Of a stretch of 64,000 nucleotides of DNA, positions 22,472 through 35,482 are shown piece by piece (the stretch's first letter is position 1; every line of letters starts with the position of its first letter). Under the pieces are notes generated by a model that was not told the origin of the DNA, did not search any database, and saw nothing but the letters and a program-made list of their open reading frames with translations. This DNA comes from Sphagnum compactum (lineage: Eukaryota; Bryophyta; Sphagnopsida; Sphagnales), in assembly GCA_965153455.1 (NCBI GenBank), contig OZ234498.1, positions 682,001 to 746,000 on the forward strand, in the 5' to 3' direction. Position numbers and translations under genes: made by a program.

Positions 22472-22663
22472 TTACTCTTGCGTGCTACGGCAAGATACTT
22501 CATTTGACGCCCAGAAGGTATTGTGGGTTTTGCGGACTTCTCTTTCAGCTTCTTTCGCAATTATTTTCAGCCGCTGAATTCTTTCCTCTGCAGTTGATCC
22601 CATTTTTTTGGCAATTTTGTACCCAATTTTCCTCCAGTCCTGTTGGTGAAATCTTCGAGTCAT
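22472..22663 (-). CDS. Unidentified small coding-like ORF, possibly one exon
   Basis: This is an open frame of 63 residues starting MTRRFHQQDWRKIGYK, followed by a charged, helix-favouring stretch (EERIQRLKIIAKEAEREVRK). Composition and the regular Lys/Arg/Glu pattern look more like protein than chance, and it lies in a GC-raised patch. No family comes to mind, and no flanking exon could be joined confidently. It could equally be antisense to a plus-strand leader. I do not recognise this gene. Confidence 0.25.
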   Translation of the reverse strand: MTRRFHQQDWRKIGYKIAKKMGSTAEERIQRLKIIAKEAEREVRKTHNTFWASNEVSCRSTQE

Positions 22664-25600
22664 GGTTGTGAGGATGGCTTTTCGTCAAGTCTTCCTCCTT
22701 TGTCAAATTAAGAGAAATTGCTCATCACACTTCCTGCCCGAAATTCAGAGAGATGAAAACCTAATAAGCTTCCAAGTTGTCCTTCATTGTGGTGTCCTTT
22801 GAACAGGAGGTCTCAGTGTTAGCTTTTGGGGGTTGCAAGAAAGACGGTGGTCAAAGAAGGTTTGCCTTCCAGGGTTTGATAGTTTCAAATTTGCATGTGA
22901 AAATGTGCACATGCATTTTGAGGAGATTGTATGAGGAAAGACAAGGCTTCTCTGTGTAGGACCTTGCCTGAATAGATGCCCTTCTCCCAGAGAAACAAGA
23001 TGCCACCAAAGTTTGTTCCCCTGAAATTTTTTATGTTGAAGGCAACAGTCCAGCCTTCTCTTATATGGATTTGTCTTGCATTCTGTTTTCAGGTTTGGGG
23101 ATGAAGGCTGTTGTTGATTATGGAGATGGCTGCCATCTAGATAGGCTCCAATTGTGGGCCAGTTCAAGAAGTGTAGGATAATGGTGATGATGGTGAAGAT
23201 GGTAACAAGTCTTCATTGACTGGCTATTCTGGCTTGGACTTCATAAAGGGTGAACATTGTTTGGTGTCGGTTTGGTTTCTCATGAGGTTTCTCTTGGTCA
23301 GTTGCTAGAGCAATATGTCAATAGCTTGACACAGAGAATTCCACAGGTGTTATCATGATGAAACTTGTCAATTCTTGCTGTGTCTGTGGACTTCAAGACT
23401 CAAAGAAATAAAAAGCATCAAACAGGCACCTCACGAGAAATCAATGAAAGACAGGTATCATCTGCTTGCACAAAAATGTTTAGTTGGAAAACCAATTCCA
23501 TGCTATTGTTGGATGTCTTGGGGTGGAGAGCTGCTGTGTTGGCTGTGCTTTTGCCAAACAGCTATGATCATGTGAAGTGGGTAGTGTGTAGTAGCAAGGA
23601 AAGTACTGCATTGGACTGAGTATTCAGAGCATTGGAGGGAAAGTTACTCCATACCATAAGCTCAAGTAAGGTAAAGCTTGTCTAAAATGGCTTCTTGGTC
23701 TGGTTCATCAATGTGGAGTTATTTTCCTTAGTGGTGGTTGGCCATCTTGAACACAGTGCTATTGTATGCTGATTAATTGTTTCACTATTGATGAATAGGC
23801 ATCAAGTCCTTAACCTCAGTCTAAACCTCATGTCTAATGACATGAATACTTGCAAGACCCTCCATGTATGAGGCAAGTGCAAGTTGTTTCTACTGGTTAA
23901 GTCACAGCCCCTCACCTTAACATGTTCTTAGGTTCTATCTGTCAGAGGAGAGAAAAGTATCTTTCAAACAGTCATGGATTCTGATTTCTGTTGTCTTGAA
24001 CAGCAGCAACTAGAAAGTGGGTTAGTACCAGTGTAAAAACAAGTGTATCAACTGTCTTCATAGTGGATACATAAGTTGGGGGGACACTATTTAGTGCCTC
24101 CCTCAAGAATCAGGTGTTGTGATCAATTCCTATGAAATTGCACAGCATGGGTGCAAGACAAGCAACTGCATCATTGCAGTGTTGTCCAGAGGTAAGGATG
24201 CTGGGCTTTAATGGAACATTCTCATTTTGTGGTGCTAATAAACTTGTGTATGGTTTATACAGTATGGATAACTGTAGCATTTCTCAACAGTCCAAGTAGA
24301 TGTATAGGTAGTCAGTCATAATGGACCACATTAGAATTGCAAGTGTAAGTTGCTTTGCTGATAGCATAGTGATGCTGAATCTTTATGTGGTCCATTTCAT
24401 GCTAAAGCTTAGAGTTAATGGAAGCTGCTCAAGAACTAGAGGTAATAAATTATGCTGTAAATATGTCTTAAGCTTGGGTTGCATGACAAAGAAAGCTGCT
24501 TTCTCAATTATCAACAGCATGTGTTAAACACTTCTGGTTTGACTACTCCAGGTTCAAATACAGCAACAACTCATCTCTGCTGCAAGTTAAGGTTTTTGCT
24601 TCAAAATAAAGAATCAGTTTTTCAAATGGATTCAAGGATCAATGTAATGCAGGTCTTTCTGATGGAGAGGGCAAGACTTCTTTTTGAAGGCATTACATGA
24701 GGCTATTAGTCTGGTGAAGCTTTTGAATATCTTTCAGATTGAGATGAGCTTACAAGCGCCCATTCCTGTTACCATGTGATTACAGCACCATGACTCCAAA
24801 CACAGAGTTCACAGTAATCAGACAACTCAAGTTAATTCCACAAACTTTTAGGTTTATTAGTCTGTCAGGTCCAAGGTCTGAAGACTAATCAGGGCACCGA
24901 GTACAAACCAAACAAAGCTTTAAAATCAAAGAGTCAAAGATTTTCTGCTTTGCAGTGTACCTCTGTTTAGAAAGATGACAGAGGAGGACCAAACACCTTT
25001 GTAGTTGAAGAGCTAGAAGCAAAAGAGCCTTTTGAAAGAGTCTAAAAAACTCTCACAAGGAGCAGCTGTTACTAGTGTGAGTGAAAATTGCTCATTGCAC
25101 TACAATTTTATTTTTTAAGATAATCTGGGCATGGACAGAATGGGGAGCAAGCTCATATTGTGTGCCAAGTCCAGTGAAGCTTTTTGCAAGGAAAGCTGAG
25201 CTCAATGTGGCACTCATGGAAGCTCCAGATGAGTATCAAGCTGCAAAAACATTCACAAAGTATGTCTACTGTATGTCCTTCGGGAACCTGAGCCCCAAAA
25301 GGATCCAGGAGTGGATGGCATAACTATGCCCACTGCTTCAGCTCAAAAAGCATCTTGTATGATGATGGTGCACACCGTGAGTGCTGTAGCCCTGGATCAC
25401 ATTGTGACAGTTGGATTCTTGAGGAGGAGAAACTTTAAGGGCATTCCCACAACAAATTCATGGTACTAAACATGATCTTGCACCTTGACTGTTCTTTTTT
25501 GATGTTGATGAGTGCTTGTGGATGACACCTGATGGTAGGAAGCTTGGAATCTGTACCTTTGCCAAATTTGAGATCCACATGCAAATTATCATTCAGCAGT

Positions 25601-26320
25601 TACAACAATATGACCTGACTTACATATTACAAGTCAAGCACCAATGTCTATCTTTACAGAGAGGCCTTTGCAAGCTGTAAGTAAGAGTTTTGACAAAAAG
25701 CAAGTAGCCATGCTTGCAGCCAGGTTAACAAAGTGATCATTGTCATGATTGCCCACCAGTGAATTGGAGAAAAGGAATCTTCTTTCTTGCTGCATTTGTA
25801 TACTTTCAGACAATCTCAAATCACATGGGTGATAAGAATTCAGCAGACAGAATGCAAATCCACATCTGGAATTATCTTATGTTAATATGAAAGTTGCTAC
25901 AATTGTGGGCAAGAGCAAACTCTGAAGACCATCCTAAACTTGAAATGAAGGCTTAGTGCTATCCAACTTCATATCCCAATAGATATTTGTGACACCAACA
26001 TAATCTTTGAACAGTTTATGGAGAAACCATTTGAGGATTGTGATAAGAGCATCACTACAAACCAACAGTCACCTCAAAACCACATAGGGATCAGCCTCTC
26101 AGTGCTCTCAGGAATAAACTCACCTCTCTGGAGACCAGCTGACTGGCAAAGCATTTGCAATTGAACAAGAATTTCACATTCTTGAATATGTATCAAGGAG
26201 TTGATCAGAATGTAAAGAAAGATGCTAAATGACATTATCAAGTGCAAATAAAAATGAAGTTGAGAGCCTAATACCCTGCTTCATGATCACCTTCTCATAT
26301 CAACTGTCACTATCAAACAG
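22664..26320. other. Gene-poor region with scattered short coding-like stretches
   Basis: Base composition is closer to genic DNA than to the transposon-rich ends, but no domain is recognisable and open frames are broken by stops. One plus-strand frame at 25081-25323 reads KLFARKAELNVALMEAPDEY and looks coding, but I know no relative. This may be decayed gene sequence or long non-coding transcribed DNA. Confidence 0.4.
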
Positions 26321-26340
26321 ACTCTCCAGCACTCCAATTG

Positions 26341-27213
26341 CTATGGAACAAGCTCCAGCCACAACAGGATGCAATGACACGTGCAGCTCCAATGTTTAAG
26401 GGGTCGAATCCTTCGCCCTTCGCCCACTCCGCTGGTGGCTTGAAACCGCCAGCTACAGCGATCAAATTGCATGGACTGCCCAACTTCTGCAGTTGATGGC
26501 TCTTTCTGGATTCGTCCGGTAATCATTCTATTACATCACGCTTGTAAAGCGAGTTTATCAGGTCGAAGTCGGCTACTCCTACATATTTCTTCAAAACGTC
26601 AAAATGACGATTACTTATCATTTAAATACCGATTTGGAACAATTTGGATCGAAAGTGGTCGTGCATCAAGGCATATCTCGAACAGGAACGTAAAGAACTC
26701 GGCCCATGGATGCACACTTCATAACTTTAGCTACCACCATTGCGGAACAGCAACAACTATTGTTCGACATTCGGTGGGGTTCCACAGCTAAGACAAGTTT
26801 CGCAAGATCAAGAAAGTCGTAGCTGTCTGCTGTTTCCAGCAACCCTTGGGAATCAGTTGGACGACCGAATGTGACCTTTACTTTTGTTCTGAATTTCCAC
26901 ATAAGCTTCAAAAGAGCACGTACAAGATCAGCTCCAGGTGCCTTGCAATACCGTAACACATCGGTAGAAACTGTTAGCAGCTTGGTCTGGTGCAGACTCG
27001 TTGTCATTTGGGTTTTTGTTCAGAACAGGAGGACTCGAGCAATTCGTCCAGCTCTTGCAAGCCCGCCAGGACACGCACGTAAGTCGGAAAGACATTGCGT
27101 GTCTGATGTCCAGGTCGAGAATCAGTTGTGGTGTGTTTGGGAAAAGAGGCGGTAGTAAAGGAAAGATATCAATTGACTGGGTAGCAAATTGGTCGAATCC
27201 CGAGGGAGCAGCC
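26341..27213 (-). CDS. Unidentified candidate multi-exon gene
   Basis: The minus strand carries several coding-like stretches in order. An ATG near 27213 opens MAAPSGFDQFATQSIDIFPL, continuing PPLFPNTPQLILDLDI. Near 27075-27007 there is YVRVLAGLQELDELLE in a different frame. From 26960 to 26790 a third frame reads LRYCKAPGADLVRALLKLMW and SQGLLETADSYDFLDLAKLV. After a CTGCAG acceptor near 26491 there is LGSPCNLIAVAGGFKPPAEW, then FDPLNIGAARVIASC. The frame changes would need introns or frameshifts that I could not place convincingly. I do not recognise the family. The order, one strand and raised GC favour a real or recently broken gene. The limits given are only the extent of these stretches. 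Confidence 0.35.
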
Positions 27214-27259
27214 ATGACGTAACACGTTGCTCTCACCACACCCACACCTCTCTACTTCA

Positions 27260-30200
27260 CAGCACTTTGCATACAAATCCAAATCTTCTTGGACACTTAG
27301 GAGAAGGAAAAAAAGAGAAAACCTGGCTGTCTCACCAGGCTGCAGGATTGAGGTCGGTCTGCAGTCTTCTCATCGAGTATGGCAGCTGCTGTCAATGTTC
27401 AGCCTTTAATTTGCAACCCCTTTTTGTTTCCTTACTACTTTCTTTGTGTTTGCGTCACATTCTTTGTGTCTTGCATCTGGACCACCCCGATCATCAAGCC
27501 TAGTATGCATTATACGGCTCCAATCGGCCATAGAATCAAAAGTGTAATCATTGTGTCTCTGTAGGCTTGCGAAGCGTATATAAAACAGCAGAAGTAGCAA
27601 CAACAATGGCGTTTCCGATTGCTGACGAATGCCGGTTGGAGGAGGGGTATTCTCTTATTTCATTGATCTTCTGGGGTGCAGAAATTGTGATGTAGAGTTA
27701 TTGGCCTTTTGGGGTTAGATGTTTACATTATGGCCTACCCCCTGATATTGACAATTATTGCTAGTCTATTTCAAATCTCTTTTCCAAGTGGATCCGAATC
27801 CATGATGGTTTTGATATCCACGGTGACTTGGTGTCAGATTATACTCCTGGTGTTTTTGGTTTGATATTATCTCTGGCTCATCTAGACCTACTCTGACAGC
27901 AGTAAACATCTTCAGTATTATTTGGGGGTTGTTCAACTGGAGCTTGAGCAGATACATAGTTCAAAAATTCATAATAAGTCGTGTCAAACCTAACATTTTT
28001 TCTTGCTTGAGGCCAAAGAATTGTAGGGATAGGTATTCAGCTACAGGCCTAATACATCTGTTGCCTTCCAATGAAGCTACCAACAAGATATTGAAGGCAA
28101 AGCCTTCTGGTATTTCTTACATGAAGAAAACACTAACTGACATTACTGACCTTAGCACTTGGGATCCCAGTCCAAGGAACATCAGAACTCAAGCTTTGGG
28201 GTGAAGGAATGTTAGGGCTCCCAACTTGGATGTTAGAACTTAAGCTCCAGCTCAAGGAATGTTAGAGCTCCCAAGTCATGGATAATAGGTTCAGACATGC
28301 CTGTTCACGTTGCTGATATGGGGTCATGGGTGATGGAGATGAAGAAATCTTTTCTGAGTGTTTCAAAAACTTATACGGAGGTTATGAATTCAGAACAGAT
28401 CGCTTCCCTATTCTATTGTTTCGATTCATGCCGGTCAAGGAGGCCAGATCAGAGGCAGGATGCTATACTCCCCATTGAACTTCATTGTCGCCATGTGCAG
28501 AACAATATTTATGTTCTGCTCCAAGGAGCAGAATTTGAACTTGGTACCATGTTGGTACAGGAGCAACTATTTACAAGTAGCCTCCTTCCAACACCATGAC
28601 ATAGGAGCTTTTTTTCTTAAAAACATAATGAAAACCTCCAATGGCATTTGGCCAACCCTGTGGCAAAACCATGCAGGCACCATGCAGGGCTCTGCTTTCA
28701 CCCCTGTGAAGTTCAATGCAGTGTTTAGTGCCTTGCCAATCAGTGGATCCTGCAAATTTGCAACACAGGGACTTATGGCTGCTGTTACAATGTGGATGAG
28801 TTGATTGACTTGCTCAAAGAGGCTATAAAGCTTGGCGACACAGAACTGTTTTAGCCTGAGGAGGATTCTGATATGCTAATTGACAACATGGGTGAGTTGT
28901 GTTAATTTGGAAGCTTAGAGAACCCATTCACTTCCTCATAGAAGTACAAACCGAGCTGCAACCCTGATGCCGAGGAAATGTTAATGTTGCAGCTCGGTTT
29001 AGGGTTGCACATTAACAGAGGTGCACAATAACAGAAGCTGGTCCCTGTGTTAGTGTATTGCTTTATAGGGGATTGCGCAAGGCTTGCCTAGTTTGAACCA
29101 GTTCAATCTAACTTGACATTTTTTTGTGAAGTTGCAAAATGTGTGTTTAGGTTGGTAAGAACAGATTTAAAGCAATAACTGCAGTCCTTCAGGTGTGAGA
29201 AGTAGAAGTTCTCTTGGATTTCATTTTGTGTTTAATAGCTGTATGCCATTATAACAAAATTGTTTGATGGCCAAAATAAAAGTAGTTTCCAGTCCTTTTC
29301 CTAGTGTTTCTGTTAATGAAAAGTGTTTGTTTCCATTATGTGGTCTTCATTTCTGTTGTACATTCTTACACACAGGCATAATGCAGGATCTGGGGGCTTG
29401 GATCTGATTGAAATCTTTTGTGATAATGTATGGGGTAGAATGCATGTTATTGTTCTTTAAGGACATGACAATGTACTCAAGGAGGCATATGCACAAACTG
29501 GAGTAAGATTAAGAAGGAAAGATCATTGATTATTTGACAATCAAAAAGTGAAATTACAAGGTGTCTCTTTGACATGTTAGGCATCAATAAATTATTCTAC
29601 TCCAATGTTTATGTTCAAAGGTAAACAAATGTTGTTCTGATGAATCCATCTGAGATGTCTTGAAGGTAGAGTTGAGATTATTATGTGTCAATGCCTTATG
29701 GTCTATCAAATGAAAAAGTTTGTGAGTATGAAAGAAACAAGAGAGACCACTACGTTTGGACTGGAGGAAGGCTTTGAGGGTAAGTTCCCTTGTCATATCA
29801 GAAGAGGTCCATCAAGGACTATGTTTCCATTAAATGTTTATGCTATGAAGGATATCATCTAGTAATGTGCCAACACCACAAAGGAACTGAAACCCAGTGG
29901 AGCAGTTTTCCCAGTCCCCCACCATCCATCCATTCATGTGCTCTGGTGCTTGTTGGTTCACTGTAGCCATGGACAACTCAAGCATTCCCACTTCCTATCT
30001 TTATTCACTATTGATAGTTGAAAAATAATATTTATTTTGGCATTTAGTAGCTGAGATTTGGGATCTAGTAGTTAAACTTGGGTTTTGGTGGGGGGGGAGG
30101 CAGTGGAGAAGGGTTTGGGGTTGTGGAGTTCCATAATTACTTATTTTTAAATGGAAAGAACCAAAATAGTGAGGATTAAACTTCTGTGACTTTGGCAACA

Positions 30201-31054
30201 GAAATCATGTGTATTGTACCTACACAAGAGACAAGACTGAAGTGTCCAAAGTTCAAAAGTGTGCATAGGTTTGCACTTTTGACAATGACACCCAGACTTT
30301 CATGTCCATATTCTTAAAAAGTGCCCAGTGCTGGATCCCACCCAGAAAAAAAACTTCCTTGCATCTGTTTGCTTTTGTACTGTATGTAGAGACCATTGGT
30401 AGGATACATGTACCTAACTGAAATGTCAGTATGCTTTCAAAGAGAAGCATCTTCCAAGAATGCCTAGTGAAAATCCTTCATCATGCTTTGCTGATCTTAA
30501 GGAATTAAGTTACCCATAGCCTTCATCAGAGCTTCAGTACTAATTCAAACTTACTGGAGTTTTATCACTGTGTATGCCAAAACTTTCAGCAGGATCTTAT
30601 TAAATTGATGCTTCATGTGTGAACCTTCAGCTCTACAATCAAATTTTCAGCCCTTCATCACAAAACCCACATTAAAGTGACAAATGTTGTATGCTAAAGA
30701 TGCTGAGGCCACTTCTTCCACCTGCAACTATGGCACTGCAACAAAGTGTGCAAAAATCATCAATCAGAGGCCTTGTTCTTTGGGTCTATGCCATGGAAAT
30801 CAACCAGAAAACACCATGTTCTTGTGCCTTGCTCACATGTACATGTTGTGTTCTAAGCCAACTGTCTGCTCACATGTCATGAACCTCAGTTAGCCTTATG
30901 TAAGCAAGTGATCCACTGTGCAGCATTCACTTGCAACATTTGTGGAAATTCCTTTGTGAGCAAGTCCACCAAAACCAAACCAAGTTCCATTTCTAGAAGG
31001 GCTAAAAAATGTGTTCCTACAATAACCCTGTATTTTATTCTATTATCAACTGGG
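27260..31054. other. Gene-poor region downstream of the patatin-like gene
   Basis: No gene is recognised. Short coding-like fragments occur, for example DELIDLLKEAIKLGDTELF on plus near 28795-28850, which then meets a stop. Short imprecise repeats of GGAATGTTAG(A/G)GCTCCCAA lie at 28205-28275, a perfect hairpin at 28948-29000, and a G9 run near 30091. Confidence 0.4.
28948..29000. repeat. Perfect 15-bp inverted repeat with 23-nt loop
   Basis: AAACCGAGCTGCAAC at 28948-28962 is exactly complementary to GTTGCAGCTCGGTTT at 28986-29000. It could form a strong stem in RNA or a cruciform in DNA. The stem is shorter than a typical plant miRNA precursor, and no transposon ends were found around it. 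Confidence 0.85.
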
Positions 31055-34000
31055 TCAAGAAAACAACCGAAAGAAATCATAAAACTCAGTTGAGGTGCTA
31101 CTCTCCTTCGATTGAGAATGCCACTGAAATTGTGGATAAACTTCATATTCTTCTATGGAACTAGATTGCTGACAAGGGTAGTAATAGCGGCCATATGAAT
31201 GAAACTGTGGCTTTAGAGGCAATAACTGGTACGAGGATTCACAATAGTGTCTTGCATGTGGGGAAGCATCTCTTTCTATTGGATGCATGTTGTAGTGATG
31301 AGAGGTGTATGTAGGCTCTGCAAAAGATACATAGGACTGGGGCTGAGGATATGACAATCCATAATCTTGTGTAAGCTCAAATGGATTTTGAAAGAATGAT
31401 AAAGATGGAATATATGGACATGCAATGAAGGGTGATTCGCGGTGCTCAATATTGTGGACTTCACCATTTGCTTCTTTGCTCTTTTCAAGGTTCCCAGCAG
31501 TTACTGTTTCTCCCTCTGCAGCTTGTGTCAGCACATCTGCCTTTCTGCCAATCTCCGGGTCTGGTTTTGGGGGTAGACTTGGCTTGGGCTCAGGTTCAGG
31601 TTTAGGCTCAGGTTTATGCTCTGGCTTTGGAGGAGAAGGTGCAGAGGTATGATGCTGACGTGCCTTGCGCTCCTCTGAGAGCCACTCCGCAAACCTGTTT
31701 GTGACCAGGAATGCATGTTAGAACGAGATCACAGAAACAAAACAGCATTTTGTTTACCAAAGGTAAACCCTGGTAACCAAAAACTATTTCTCAATCTGAT
31801 TGCTAGTACCTGAAAAGTGCTTCCCGGTTTGTTTCACCATTGTGAACAGGCACAAGCTCACCCGTGTCAAAGTTCCGAGTTGCAACAGGTTCATCAAGTA
31901 AGTCCTTGGCTGTCTTCACAAGCCTTGCTAAATTCTTTGGTGATGAATCATCAAGTGATGCTGACCTTCCTTTAAGGGCATCTGTCTGCAAAGTGACCCC
32001 ATCATACAGGTGAGCATTCTGAAGATTGACTTCTTGCTAATTTCTCTGTTCCTCCATTTCATTGGGCTACAACCTGGAGGATGAAGAATGCAGAGATTCT
32101 CACACTACATACTAGATCTAAGGTCATTGACAACATCCAATAATTTTGTGTCTACATTCCATACTTACCAGTTTAGTTTGTTTCTAAAATGTGTGTTCAT
32201 ACTCTACATCTGTCAGCTGGACATTAATCCACTGAATCCTTGAGAACCTACACCCTCCCATTCACACTCTACCAGAGCTGCAAGTAGGCGTTACCTGAAT
32301 CCGGAGATAGTTCCGGGAAGAATCTTCAGACTTGAAGATAATGGAGAGGTTATAGTCCACCATATCAGCACTTGCATTGAACACCATGTCCACTATAGGA
32401 GTATCCCCTTTATATGCCATCCAATCAAGTGCACCCCACCTTGCAACTTGTTCTGTCTCATAGCTTTGCAGTTGCTGACCCGTTCCTAGAGACAATACTA
32501 GAATGTCATCATAGCTCAGCTGTGTGGATCATGCACATGACACCAAACCGAACAACTTACATCATGTTAAGAACTTGTCACCTTTCAATGCAAAGGAATT
32601 ATTTTCCTTTGAAAGATGCATTTGAGAAACTCAAATCCAGAGCTGTTTAGACACCTCCAATGCTCCCCATAAAGTTACCCCTTGATTAAAATGATCTCAA
32701 TTATTAACCATAACATAATACCATAAACTCTACAATAGATTTGGAAGGAATTTGGAGCTTCTGGAAGAAGTTCCCCACATAATGCAAAAGTTTCTTGTGT
32801 GGGAGGGGGAGGGGGGGGATTCACCTGATTAACTCTTTTAGCATACAGGCCACCATCCTCATTTTCAACCTCATTAATGGCTTGCGTAATTGCCACATAA
32901 GTCTGCAACATCCAATCCAATTTCCCACCATCACCATGAGAACTTATGCCAAAATTTATGGTCTACCTTCACTCCAGAGCCTCTGGAATTCAAGGGGCAG
33001 ACTGAAACTTGCAACCACAACTCTTGACCTTGAGTACAACATTGAAATGCATTTCCAATTGGGAGAATGTGTGTAAGTTGTGCGTAGTCATTCAGACATC
33101 AAGTAACCCTGTAGGGACAGGAGTCATCTAAAAGATGAACAAGATTCAGGAATTTGAATGTTGGATGAGAATTCTCACTGGATTGTTGACAGCAATGCCT
33201 CCATCAACCAAGTTGTAATCCCGGTATGCAGGGGGGTTCTTTGTCTTATCAACAACATGAAATTGCACAGGTGGGAAGAATGTTGGGGCTGCTGATGTAG
33301 CCCGACACACAAATTTGAGTTGTGCATCTAAGAGAGGGTCCTCTTTTGCCTGAAACAATCATCCAGGTTCTCCATGTTGAATACTAGGAGAACTTTTGAG
33401 AATAAGCTACTGAAAGCATGCAACTGATCATGTTGATCTCAAGATCCACATTGACCAAAATGCCAACAGGCACAATAATAGCTGAAAATGTAAGAGAGAA
33501 AAAAGATAAGGGAAGCCAACATAACTTGGGACAAAATGCAACTACACAAGCTTACTAATCAAAAGACTCAAGAATCCAATCCAGTGAGTTCGGGCAAGCT
33601 AAATGCATGACCCTGCTTTAATTAGTATATGTTTGAGGGAAGGAAGGGCAGAAGACCTTCCAAGAGGAGAAGAAAATGGGTTGCTGGAGTTTGATGTCAA
33701 AGGAGGGGATGATGACAGATGTAAGAGTGCTGGACAGAAGCGTATCATCATCAAAATACATTGACAGCAAATCCTCAAGACCTTTGGCTTTGTACTTGGG
33801 CCCTGCCAGAGATACCAAACTCTTCCGTAATCGCCCAAAGGGACGTCTGGCAATTTCTTCCAACAGATCATATTCAGCAAACAAAGAAAGGTTACTGCAT
33901 TTGGCACAACTCCACTAAGAACATCTGAATGAGGCAATCACCTGTGAAGGATCTGCTACAATGCATAAGAAACAACATGTGATGTAACAGGTGTAGAATT

Positions 34001-34745
34001 CCAAGATGACACAAGTGAGAACAAGTGAAAGCAATGAGAAAGTGGTGATGATTTCATACCCTAGTTGTGGAAATATCATACTAGAATACTCCTGATAGAC
34101 ACGTGAAACTTCCTTTGCAGTGAACATGGGCCGTTTGGGATCTTCTCTGCTTGGGGCTGTTATCATTGCTGTTATGAGGCCTCCTGTGCTTGTGCCCGCC
34201 ACCAAATCAAAGTAGTCAACAAGTCTTTTGTCCTGCCCATCCAAGCGCTGTTCCAATACATAACATATCCTCAGTTAAACCTTGAAGATGTAAAACATCA
34301 AGCAACATGATTTGTGTTCGGGAAACCATCAATGCAAACAACTTGGTGGATTCTATAACAGAAATCATATGAAGATGTGCAGATTACTTGATATGCACAT
34401 GCTATTGAGCCATGGAAAATGAAAGAAACATTGTGTGGAAAACATAAGGTAGACTCCAGTGTTTTCTCACACAACCTGGACCCATATCCAAGTACACAGT
34501 AATATCTATAGAGGTCAAAGAGCTTGTGGGGTTGTTCCAGACACCTAGGATACTGGAACCCGGGTTCTTTGACAAAGCCATAGATCTGATAGCTTTTCCA
34601 ATCTTAGTACCTGCAAACAGCCTTCGAGCTCCTGGAGGATGGTGGCAGGGATGATCCCACGCACCCCACCGCCATCAATGCTCAAGATTGTGATTCTGCG
34701 GCCCTGACGACCGCTGGGCTCCTCGTCCTCGAATTTCTGTGACAT
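31055..34745 (-). CDS. Patatin-like phospholipase with a long Pro/Tyr-rich C-terminal extension
   Basis: This is an eight-exon gene of 616 residues. Exons: 34745-34611, 34247-34060, 33894-33657, 33349-33179, 32902-32825, 32519-32295, 31985-31810, 31694-31055. The patatin domain starts at once ([18 protein letters not shown], oxyanion loop GGGVRG at 25-30). The nucleophile is S65 in GTSTGG and the partner is D236 in [11 protein letters not shown], so the Ser-Asp dyad is intact. ILVLSLGTG follows, and the usual plant end [14 protein letters not shown] falls near 404-417. Plant patatin-like proteins hydrolyse acyl groups of phospho- and galactolipids. They normally stop soon after this point, near 400-450 residues; here a last exon adds about 200 residues. 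That tail begins with a Pro/Lys/Glu repeat ([11 protein letters not shown]) and ends rich in Tyr, Ser, Gln and His. There is no signal peptide, so a soluble cytosolic form is likely. Splice sites are all GT-AG. Confidence 0.93.
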
Positions 34746-35445
34746 GGCACCTGCTTGATGCTCCTATTGGAATCGGAAAACGATGAATTAGGGACCAAGA
34801 GCGATAATGAAGGAGGGAGAATAAAATGGGAGCAGGATACGACAAAGCCCTGAAGCAATCCCTAGTCTGCTATCCGTGTTCTTCCTCCTTTGTCAATCGT
34901 AGTAACACGTGAAGCTTGACCCTGGCAGGCTCAATATATTTTCTATCCGGCTCACAAGAAGGAGCATATCCTCGTACCAGCTCATCTGTCAGTCTTGAAT
35001 CATGAGCTTTCCATCCCTAACCTCTGTAATTTGCACATTCTCAAAGAGAATCAAATCCTACCTCAGCTCCAAGAGTTTTCCTTAGCAACAACCACTGCAA
35101 GAAAAACCGGACATGAGAAAACTAGGTTTGATGGCGCACTAAAAAAACATGATCTTTAGCCACTAAGTCCATGGCACATGATCTGCATATAAGCTTTGAT
35201 GGGCTATCTATTCACTCCCCATAAATTTCCCCTTCGCATCTTACATCCTATCAAAATTCCATCAACCACTTTATGTAACCAAAATCCAAAAGAACTCGAA
35301 AGATGGCCTTCTCTAATCTCCCAATTTCCTCACGAACTAATCAATGGCAGCTGGATGTAGAGAAATTGAAACCTTAGTGCTAGCTACCTCTGTGTATGTG
35401 TGTGTGCGCGCGCGCGCAAGTGAATCGAGAGATCTAGATCTACTA

Positions 35446-35482
<37 letters not shown>

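Noticed and set aside
26390-26420. tRNA T-loop-like string GGTCGAATCC
   Set aside because: No acceptor stem or anticodon arm could be folded around it, and it overlaps the candidate protein-like stretch.
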